Of a stretch of 64,000 nucleotides of DNA, positions 26,391 through 36,200 are shown piece after piece. The position numbers were made by a program, and so were the translations under genes. The notes beneath the pieces were generated by a model. That model saw only the letters and a list, made by a program, of their open reading frames with translations. It was not told where the DNA came from and searched no databases. Origin of the DNA: Straminergon stramineum. Its lineage: Eukaryota > Streptophyta > Bryopsida > Hypnales > Calliergonaceae. The first letter of the stretch is position 1, and each line of letters begins with the position of its first letter. The DNA lies in the NCBI GenBank assembly GCA_963920665.1, contig OY987265.1, positions 43,033,001 through 43,097,000 of the forward strand, given 5' to 3'.

Positions 26391-26430
26391 TAAACCCTCA
26401 AACCCTCAAACCCTCAAACCTTCAGTGTCA
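26391..26430 (+). repeat. AAACCCTC tandem repeat
   Basis: Four near-perfect units of an 8 bp AAACCCTC motif follow the BRO1-gene stop codon by about 20 bp, inside its presumed 3'UTR. It resembles a variant plant telomere motif. Confidence 0.8.
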
Positions 26431-27362
26431 GGTAATGAAGGTGCAATCTCTTTTGGTTTGGCATTCATTCTGTAGGTATGGGTTGCACTTGGTAGCTCAA
26501 AGGCTAGAGCCCAGTTTCAATGGGTATTACTGTACGTGTAGATGACTTGTAATGTCATGGGAATCCTCTGTAGGTTAGAAATTAAACGAGGTGGGCGTTT
26601 TAGTTTTTTAGGTGATTGAGAATGTGTATATGACGTGCAGTTCTGGTTCTCATCAATTATGTTGATGATCTGTACATTGTTGCCATTTATAGCAGAGGTG
26701 GAGAATTAGTGGTGTTCAACATGTGTAACTGTTTTTTGTAGTGTGGTGGTGTTCATGAACTTTGGGATGCTGTGGAGGTGTGAAGTTGAATTGTGTTGCA
26801 TTAGAGCATTAATGTTAAACCTGTTGCTAAAACTATACCATCTGCAGTAGAATTTTATCTGTAACGTAGAATGTAAATCTTCTGAACGTAAGGGCTTAGG
26901 GTCGATATTTGCCACACCTGTGATTAGCACTTGAAAATTCATTATTTATTCATATGATGTCCCAGAATTATAAGAATCTTGAATCTTGTTTCAATTCTCA
27001 AAATGTTTTACTAAAATGGAAGACATTTGAATAATGGGAATTATTCTCAAATGCTTATTTGAATGATCATAGGTAGTTACTTCAATGCAAACTTGTACAA
27101 TTGACTTGTAAAGCAAAAAAATGGTGAAGATTCTCTGTCCAGCATTGACTATGCTTTAGAAGTCAAGTGTACACACTTACAACTCAAGTAGGATTATATG
27201 AAGTTGCAATTTTTATTGAACTTTCTCAAAATTTTGATAGAAGATGGGAACATTCACTCTCTTCATACGAATTAAAAAGAATCTGATCCAGATGCTTGGA
27301 TCAAAAGTTTTTTTTGCCTAAATAAATTAGACAATTTTGGCATCTTTTGCTCATCTCTTTCT
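26431..27362. other. 3'UTR and intergenic DNA
   Basis: The first few hundred bases are probably the BRO1-gene 3'UTR (G/T-rich on the plus strand). Nothing else is recognisable. Confidence 0.5.
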
Positions 27363-27591
27363 TAACCCATAAATGACGTAGCGGACATTTTTTGTATAAT
27401 GAATGACAAGGAATTTTCTTGTGTAGGACATAAATGCAATTATTCATCTTCAAAATTAGGGTTGGAAAGGGGAGATCTTCATAGTAGTTTGACTCCCAAT
27501 GAATATTTTTTTTTTTTTTAAATAGATGAGGTCACACGATTCTAAAAGGGATGATCTCCATAGTCACCTACTTGGTGTTCAAAGATTAACC
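27363..27591 (-). mobile_element. TTAA-bounded MITE, copy D
   Basis: Minus-strand family copy, with TTAACCCATAAATGACG at the left and TTCAAAGATTAA at the right on the plus strand. A T-run and GATGAGGTCACA-like text replace the usual GACATCATC core. The 30 bp to its left recurs at about 29705-29734 and the match stops exactly at TTAA, which marks the insertion junction. Confidence 0.75.
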
Positions 27592-28212
27592 CCTAAATGC
27601 CCAAGCTTTTTCAAGTGTGTTTTTACTATGAAAGAAGAGCATGGACTTAGAGTTAACCCTAATGAAGCAAATTTTTTTCTCAAAATCTAACTATATACAT
27701 GTTTAAAGAGCTTGCTTATTAGTATGCCTACCAATTTTGAGTGCGAAATTGCATTGGAGTTTGTGAGATTATAACAAGAGAAATGTACATTTTCTATTTT
27801 TAGTATGTTGCCCCTCCCCACAATGTTTCAAAAATTTGCTTATAAGAGTTTTTTGGGATTGGAGGTGACATGACCAACTAAACATTGTGTTAGCACACTA
27901 AAATGCACTTCCAAAAACCTTAAGTTTAAATGAAGAGCTATCAAACTCATTACACAATCTACCTTGCAATCGTTGAAATGCAAATTTTTTTTATAAGTAA
28001 AAATCGCAAATAATTCCAAATCAACACTTACATGTTTAAATTTTCAATGATGAAAATCATAAAAATACTTTACTCTTTCTATTGGAACCAATTTCAAAGC
28101 AAATGGATAAGTACAAATTTTTATATCTCAAATCAAGTGAAATTGACAAGCTTTAATCTTCCACTAAGATACATATATGCCTTTGAGGACTCCTCAAAAA
28201 TCAAACATTTAC
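27592..28212. other. AT-rich intergenic DNA
   Basis: No feature recognised, apart from the left copy of the 8 bp direct repeat ACATTTAC at 28205-28212. Confidence 0.5.
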
Positions 28213-29499
28213 TTTCGCGCCCCTTAGTGACACTTACCACCTTAAGTCCACCTTTCAATGCTTTCCAAGCACTTAATACTTTAGTGGCACCAAGGATTAC
28301 GCTCTCCTAACACTGCACATGCCATGCACATCTAATGTTAGTCTGCCATTCCAACTCTTTGTGCTAAGTCCCAGTCACCGGGACTACTAGTACACACACA
28401 CATCATGACACCGGGGCATGTTACTTGGTAACATGGGGCGGAACTTTCATCTTATTGTGCAAGGACCCATGGTGGCACTACTCACCATGGTCCTAACTGC
28501 CCTTGAGTATCACCCCAACTCCATACTAGGCTCCTTGTGTATTTGCTACTTTCCACTTCATCACTAACCGGGACTCACCATTCGAGACACCTCAACATAG
28601 CCTAACAAGGAGTGGGACTCCACCCAAACGGTGCCACGAGACACCCACAAGTGTCCCATGGTGCCTTGGAGTGGTGGTGACCCCACACCACCAACCTTGA
28701 GTCACCAGGACTCACCAAAGCTCCAAGAGAGAGTGAGGAGGGAGATCAACCCCTTCTATAGTACTCTCTGTGAGATTCGGCAGACCCCCCCCTTATATGT
28801 CAAAGGGAACTCCCAAAACCACTTTGGTTTTAGAAAACCACCCAATTCCTCCTGATTCACCCTAGTTTGGAACTCCCGAACTTCCACCCGGCATAACTTT
28901 GCAGTCCGGGCTCCAAATCTCACATGCGATCCCATTTTCGACATCTACTCAACGAGTAGATGCCTATGAACTACTCACTTGCCCCATTTGGACAAGTCCT
29001 CGCAAAGTTATCGCCCTCCAAAGATTCAGGTCCACTGGGAGAGGCGTCACGCTTTCACCACGACGCTTCTCTTGGCCATAACTTGAGGCTCCTACCTTAG
29101 AACCTCGTAATGCTTGTCAATATAGCATCCTTGTGTTCTTAGCTTTCCAAGAATATACTACATGACATACTTCATGGAGGGATCCTTCATGAACCCCTCC
29201 CCCTCCTAGCCCTTAAGTGTCTCGGCGCCACCGGGACACCTCCACCTTTGAACGCCCATAACTTTTGACTCACAAGTCCAAATCACACGTTCTTTGGACG
29301 GCTAGAAGAGTCTCCTCGAGACCTTTCCAAGCATGTATCACACGCCTCCAAATTCGTCCGGATCAGAGCACTAATACGCTCTAATCGCTCAGGACTCCTA
29401 ATCCCCCTCACCTCATCTCTTGCAAGGCTTGGGGAGTCACCTCCAATGTCCCCCTTGCTCACCAAGGTGACACGGGCACGCCTTGTGATGAGGGTCGTG
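28213..29499 (-). mobile_element. GC-rich 1.29 kb insertion, possible solo LTR
   Basis: This block has about 50% G+C inside AT-rich DNA. It is bounded by an 8 bp direct repeat, ACATTTAC, at 28205-28212 and 29500-29507. On the minus strand it begins (TGT)CACGACCCTCATCACAAGG, a start typical of plant Ty3/gypsy LTRs, and has the LTR-like text GTCAAAAGTTATGGGCG. A 5 bp GTAAA reading of the duplication would fit an LTR starting with TG, but the far end (GGGGCGCGAAA) lacks the usual CA. Weakly similar ends (CGCGCCCCTTA and CACGACCCTCA) plus an 8 bp duplication leave a hAT or Mutator-type DNA element as the alternative. The ORFs inside are short and unrecognised. Confidence 0.55.
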
Positions 29500-29507
29500 A
29501 CATTTAC

Positions 29508-30500
29508 CTTTTTCAATGAAAAATGAAAGTTTTCAATAGTTTAACTTCAAAACTATCCATACAAAATTTTAAAATAGTCAAAGGAATTTAACTATTCATA
29601 CCAAAATAAGCTTGGAAATTTAGATTGACCATATACGGTCAATTAGGCACTTAGTGGGATAAATTTAGCATGTAGGTAACTAGCATGATTTGAATCTGGG
29701 AAATTTAGGTAGTTTTGACATCTTTTGCTCATCTCTTTCTTAAATTTGGCATGTCGGTAACTAACATGATTTGGTAGAGATATGTAGAACCCTCTTATAT
29801 GTAGTACAAAATCTCATTCCAAGAGGAGTCAAACTCTCACTAACCTTGTTGAGCAAGTTTGAGAAAAAACATTTTCTTCTTTCTTCAAACATCATCTTGA
29901 AATCTAAGATCTCAAAGTTCTTGAAAATTTTCCCACATACTCCAAATTTTTTCTCTAACTTTTCATTGTTTGGATTTCAAACAAAAAAATTCCTCACTAT
30001 ACAAGAAATTATCAAAAAAATTCTAGTGTATAACATTGCAAGGTGATTCAAAGTAAACTAGACTCCATATTTGCTTTTGAAATTTTGCATGAGTGTACCT
30101 AACAAGATTTAGAACTCATTGGTGGAAAACTTCAAATTCGTCAAGAATAAAAATTTCAATCCTAGAAGACTCCACTCTTGATGACCTTGGTTGTAGAAAT
30201 GAGTAGGTCTCTTTTTTTTCTACTTCAAATGATATAATCTTTCAAATCATGTGGTCAAATGGTCTACAAATTTTCTGACATATTCCTGTAATAGTCTACT
30301 CTACTTTGGTACAATTGAAGTTAAAAAAATTATTATTTCCAATTTTATTGAACATACTAAAAAATGACAATTTTTGAAATTTTCTCTTCAAAAACACCAT
30401 TGGTTGTTGATGGCTAAAGATGCAATACACTATATTATCACAATACTATACAAGTATTGCAAATTTCACATTTTGCTTCTTGAAAATAAAATTTTCACAT
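29508..30500. other. AT-rich intergenic DNA
   Basis: It contains two related stretches (about 29645-29700 and 29735-29780) sharing GGTAACTA(G/A)CATGATTTG. No gene recognised. Confidence 0.5.
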
Positions 30501-31382
30501 CATGGGTGTCAGCCAAAACATACGATGCCACGTGGCACATTTAAAAAAATAGAAGAGATAGCCATTTGGGGTTGAATCTACTCCAACACTCTGCATATTA
30601 ACCATGTGCATTTTAGGGCACCTATGCATACTAGTGACATTAAAAAGGTGAAAAGTGTATTGCATCCAATATTTCTGCAATAATTCAGCTGTTCACTGAC
30701 ACTTGGAACTACGTGGCAAAAGCCAAGTCAGATTGCCCGGCCTGCCACCTGTCTTACCCTCATTCCACGTGTAACCCATTCTTCCACGTGTCAGAAGGTC
30801 CAGCTTCAAGTCACCAATTCCACACCACAAACTTCGAAATTTCAATCTAACGGCTGAAATTACTTCAAACCAAAATCTGACGGATCCAAAACTCCCGATA
30901 ACTCAGAATGAGTCTCCGTCTGCCGCCCCGACCGACACTTCTCGCCATTAACATCTAACGGCTCTGAACGGCCTTATGTCAGATCGGACGATACCAGTGA
31001 TCAGTAATTAGTATCTTACCACTTACCACTCACTAGTAACTTTCAACGCTCCTCCGAGCCAGCGCTTCGAAGTTGCCGCAGCTTTGATGAGGTCTCCAGT
31101 TTGCGAATTCGCCTGTTTCCACTGCCATTTGCAAGTACTTGACCTTTCTATATGATTGCCAGTAGCCAGGGTCTTCTGGTTTGTTATTAGATTTCGGATT
31201 TCCAAGTTTTCGCACGAATTTCTTGGTATTAGGGTTTGCAGAAATCACTGCATCCAAAGACTTAGTCTCGTGTTTGCAAACATTTTGAGAATCTTGAAGC
31301 TTCGTGACGAGCTTTAGCCTCGTAGTTTTTGTGGTTTGGTGAGTTTGTGAGTTGTGCAAGAGTTTTGAGAGCGTTCTTGGCG
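30500..31382 (+). promoter_or_regulatory. RabC upstream region with ACGTG boxes
   Basis: Four ACGTG-core sites lie within 270 bp: GCCACGTGGC at 30527-30536, TACGTGGC at 30710-30717, CCACGTGTAA at 30765-30774 and CCACGTGTCA at 30784-30793. These match the G-box/ABRE class bound by plant bZIP factors. CTAACGGCT (Myb-type core) occurs twice, near 30848 and 30956. Binding is inference from motif alone. The transcript start is probably between 31000 and 31320. Confidence 0.45.
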
Positions 31383-32018
31383 ATGGCGGGATCAGGGGGT
31401 GATTTCGACCAACTGTTCAAAGTGTTGTTGGTCGGCGACTCCGGCGTCGGCAAGAGCAGTTTACTCCTCCGCTTCACCGCAGACACGTTCGATGACCTCT
31501 CGCCCACCATCGGGGTGGACTTCAAGGTGAAGATGATGACCCTTGGTGGTAAAAGGTTGAAGCTCACGATCTGGGACACAGCAGGGCAAGAGCGGTTCCG
31601 AACCCTCACGAGCTCCTATTACAGAGGCGCGCAAGGGATCATCCTGGTGTACGACGTCTCCCGGCGTGCCACTTTCACGGATTTGTCCGACGTGTGGCTG
31701 AAAGAGGTGGAGCGATACTCCACTAACGAGGATTGCATCAAGATGCTGATCGGGAACAAGGTGGACTTGGAGGAGCATGAACGTGTAGTGACGAAGAAGG
31801 AAGGGATTGCGTTCGCACGGCAGCACGGGTGTTTGTTTCTGGAGGCCAGTGCTAAGACGAGCATCAACGTGCAACGGTGTTTTGATGAGCTCGTGCAAAA
31901 GATTCTTGACACGCCGAGCTTGACTGCGGACACCTCGCAATTGAAGAAGAATGTGCTCAGACCGGGGGAGACTGCGGACTTGCCGGCACCTAATGCTGGC
32001 GATGGCTGCGGATGTTAA
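31383..32018 (+). CDS. RABC: RabC (Rab18-type) small GTPase
   Basis: This single-exon gene encodes 211 residues. All G-motifs are intact: GDSGVGKS (18-25), effector threonine in [21 protein letters not shown] (63-71), NKVD (124-127) and EASAK (153-157). The switch region and the [14 protein letters not shown] stretch assign it to RabC/Rab18, which in plants acts on endomembranes and lipid-droplet-related traffic. The C-terminus ends CGC, a double-geranylgeranylation signal. The ATG at 31383 was chosen over an in-frame Met 18 codons upstream because [18 protein letters not shown] is the normal family start. It converges with the receptor kinase gene, about 1.2 kb between the stop codons. A long antisense ORF across it is a shadow of its GC-rich codons. 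Confidence 0.95.
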   Translation: MAGSGGDFDQLFKVLLVGDSGVGKSSLLLRFTADTFDDLSPTIGVDFKVKMMTLGGKRLKLTIWDTAGQERFRTLTSSYYRGAQGIILVYDVSRRATFTDLSDVWLKEVERYSTNEDCIKMLIGNKVDLEEHERVVTKKEGIAFARQHGCLFLEASAKTSINVQRCFDELVQKILDTPSLTADTSQLKKNVLRPGETADLPAPNAGDGCGC

Positions 32019-33248
32019 CAACAAATCTAATTCAAGGTTGTTGAGGTTGATTAGTTGGCTGAATTTGCTACAGTATTAGGTATTTTCTTTGTGCAGCTCC
32101 TGTTATCAAACATTGAACACTTCTTGTAAATTCATTTTTGTTATTTCGAGTAATTATGCGTTTTGGGAAGAGGAACAGTCTGTCGTTTGATTCAAGCTGG
32201 AAGGCAAGCAGGAGGTCTTGGTTGTTTCGATTTCGAGAGCCGTAATACTTGTCTGTTTCAGTTTGTTTTTTTAATTTCTGAATTGGAATATGTCGTTGAA
32301 TGATTTTCTTGTGTATTTTTGGATTTGTTGAGGTTTTCGTGGGTTCTGTGAAGTGCAGCTTTGTACTGGTAGTGAGGTTTGTATGGTGGACATGAATTCT
32401 CCGTAAGTGGATCACTGAGATGTAATGTTTTGTCTGTTTTGTTTTGAATTTCATTTGTAAATTTGGTGTGATAATACGCAATCTTCTGAAGGAATCTTGA
32501 CTTTTACGCTGTTTTTCCGTATTTCCTTTCTGGTGGAATGTTACATGTTAGTATAATGTGTGGTAATAAGCTAGTACTCCGTATTAGGTAATTCCTGAGT
32601 GTACCTAAAAGAGTGACCTAATGATTCTTTAAATATTACCAAGTAAAGACACTCATTGCACAATGTCCAACTTTAGGACATTGAATTCATTGAAATTAGA
32701 ACTTGGATTTACCAAGTGAACATTGGCCTTTTTTCCCTCCTGGATGTTGATAGGACGTCACTACAATTTTTGGTTCAGTAATCGCAAGTAGACACTCACT
32801 TGAATTTTCGTGATCGGTGTAGTATCTCGTTCTGTAAAGTCCGTTCGTTTGGCATACATGTCAACTACAATCCAGTAGAGTACTCCCGACACTCAATTTA
32901 TGCTGACAATTTACGAATATCACGTCGACCACTATATTCCAACATGTCAATAGGACACGTCAATTCAAATGGAAACCTAAATTTGAATTGCCCAGTGCGT
33001 GCCAGCCCATTCCTCTTCTTCCGAAGAAAAACTCTTGCAATCTCTCTCCTAATCGACCACAACCTTTACACATGTATGCAGCACAACTTTTAACGAAGCT
33101 GCGAATTTTATCCAGTAAAGAGCTAAAAAAATATCGACCTCTAACGGCTGTTTTGGCTACAAACCTTTCTATGTACTGGCAGAAAACAATGGAATCTAAA
33201 TAATTGAGAAAGCAATACTTCTCAATGTTCTCTAATCATTCAATTGCT
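32019..33248. other. Convergent intergenic region
   Basis: The two flanking genes point towards each other, so this holds both 3'UTRs. A G/T-rich tail for RabC runs to about 32500. I see no additional gene. Confidence 0.55.
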
Positions 33249-36200
33249 TCACGAGGGATTACTACTAGTTGGATCTTCAGGTGTCTGCAAATCTGACCAT
33301 TCCTCGTTGTGTCCATATTCTACAGCGTGCAAGGACTTGGAATACTCTAGTTTTACAACAGGTTGCAGATCATTATCTGCAATCGTTTCACTCCCGAGAA
33401 GCATTAGGATGGCTCGAGGAGTGGTAGGTCGTAGATCAGGGTTATCTAGTGTGCACAGAAGCGCTGTCTTAAGTGACCTCAATGCCTGGTCTTTGTCAAA
33501 AGAGCCATCTAACCTCGAGTCTACAAGGTTCAGCAAAACCTGGTCATCGCCTTCCGTTTGAGACTGTTTATACATGCACCGAACCTGCATGAATTAAGAA
33601 ATCGTTAACCAATACTGACACACTTAGCCAATTCATCTTGTTAGCAGATATCAAAATTGAATTCAGCAAATTGAAAGAATTCAGGTACTGGAAGGCATCT
33701 CAGGCTGAGACTACGGAGAAAAAAGATCAAATGGCAAAATCAGATCCATAACTTGAGAGGCGATATACAACACATTCGGATCCCCCGGCAAGGTGAGCGC
33801 TTACCCTGTCAACGAGGAAAAGCAACGATCCTGAAGGAGTCCGCTTCATATTCAATTCACCAGTAATAATTTCCATCAATACCACCCCGAAGCTGTAAAC
33901 GTCTACCTTCTCTGTCAGTAGGCCTCGAGTAACGTACTCAGGTGCAACATATCCTCTGTAATGGCCAGTTCCACCATCGGACAAAAATCGTGTGAGGAAA
34001 TCTAGACGCGTTCTTCCAAGCGCTAATCAATCTTCGATCATGAAGGAAACATGAAGGTCCATTTAGTAGACCTGTTTCTGTGCTCAATAGATGTTTGGAT
34101 AAATGTTCAAAAGAAAAATCTATGAGGTTCAAGGGTTGTAAGAAAACGTACAACGTGCCAGCAACATTAGTCGTGAAGTGAGACTGTTCCTCTGGAAACA
34201 ATTTGGCAATCCCAAAATCAGCGATTTTGGCTTCAAGATTACGATCCAGAAGAACATTGCTAGCCTTGATGTCTCTGTGTATGATTCTGGGTGTGACCTC
34301 GAAATGCAGATAGGCCAGTCCTCGTGCAGTTCCCAGGGCGATGTTGAAGCGAGTTTGCCAATTAATATCTATTGCTTCCTTTGGACCACCTGTCACAACA
34401 AACCTCGGTGCAATGAATGCAACGGTAGGGCTCAATTGAAGGCACGCTCCTTATTGATGGAAATGAAGGCGTACCAACATAGGGAGCATCTAATATTGGA
34501 AGCACGTTATGATCACACATAATGAGTCTTAAGATTCACTTTTCAAAATATCTCATACAACATTTACCAGTTAAGAAGGTAGTTGTCTCACCAAGAAGCG
34601 ATTGACGAAGACTTCTGTTCTCAAGATATTCGTAGACCAGCAATCGGTGAAGTTTCTCTACACAGCATCCCCGCAACTTCACAAGATTTCGATGCTGGAC
34701 TCGGCTTATGACTGTCACCTCGTTTAAGAACTCACGTGCTCCTTGCTTCGAATCCGCTGATAGCTTCTTCACAGCAACCACTGAGCCGTCCTTGAGCTTC
34801 CCCTGACATATAGACAATTCAGTTTGAACTAAAGAAAAGAGAAATTAATTCCACCTAAATACACGCAAGGAACAGAGGCAGAGAATTTGTCACGGTTTCA
34901 AAAGGTTCAATTTCCCTTGATATGAAGCTTCATACAGACAACTTCTCGTCTACAGGAATACCAAGTTCTTGGGAAATAAATGAGTAATAACTTAAAAATA
35001 ATTATATGTACCAAAGCAAGCGATTTTTTTATTATTCATCAGATTCCTTACCAGATAGACTTCTCCAAAGCCACCTTCACCCAACTTTTCGTCCTTGTGA
35101 AACTTCTTAGTTGCAGACTTCAACTCCTTGTAAGTGTATTGGTTCGTTGAGATGGACTGCCTTGCAAAATCTGAAAGAGAAAACAACTTTGTAAGCGAAT
35201 AATACTGCTTAATGGTGAGTATCTAATAGGCCCTTGTTCCTCCGCCACTGCAATTGTGAAGATAAAACAATGCACGACCATGAAATCCTGAAACAAATCC
35301 ATAAACAGGTGTTCATGTCTTACCTTCTTTAGTTTCTCGAATGGAGGTCCGAGCGGCTTTTTTCCTCAAAAGGAAGTATGCTGAAACGATGGCGATTACA
35401 ACAATGGGGCCAGGCAAGATAGAGGCTAACAACATGTTTGTGAGTTCTCTTTTGGGAGGGTCTATAAATGCACAATTATCGCAACACAGGTTCTTCAAGT
35501 AGGTAATTCTTGGCGATTCGTTTCCGCCCAGATTTTTGGGGCAAAGGGCTTGATCGTGCCATTGCACAGGCTTGGTACACTTGCTAAGGTTGACCTGAGG
35601 TAGGACATAACAGAACCACCGAAAGAGGCACAATGAGAATGCAGTTCGCGGCAAACATTACAGGCTAGAAACCAGTAGACATTGCTTAAAACTATCTGTT
35701 AGGAGTAAAACTGCTACAAGACGATTCAAGTACTTAACCTGAATCATTTGACAGGGTAGTGGAATGCTGGCGACGTTTGCATCAATCAATCTCCGGTGGA
35801 TAGCACTTGCAGTTTCAGTTGAATTCACTATCACATCTATACCCGCTACTCCATAGAGAACTCCTTCATTGATAACTGTACAACAAAAGCAACAAAAATT
35901 CACTTCCGCTGTGTACAGTAGTATTCTTTCGAGGCTTTGTAATTAATATACTTGTTTCATGCCTTATTATTAGGCAGCCCTCAATATCTCGATGAAAGCA
36001 AGTATGCTATGTGAAGATATTGTTTTATTCTTGAAAACATGGTCTATAGCAGAAGGACAACAACTAACCTGGATAAGAAGCAGTTGAAACCTTCCCTAAT
36101 CCATCGAAGTCCTCATATATATCCGTCCAGAACGTTCTGTTTGCTGTGATTCTCAACGTCGCTTGATAGTCGAAATAAGGGCGCATGGCCCAAAGCGGAT

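Noticed and set aside
28631..29516. ORFs within the GC-rich insertion
   Set aside because: They are short, on both strands and unlike known proteins; the block behaves as a repeat.
31461..32024. 187-codon antisense ORF across the RabC gene
   Set aside because: It mirrors the GC-rich codons of a clearly conserved GTPase and encodes nothing recognisable.
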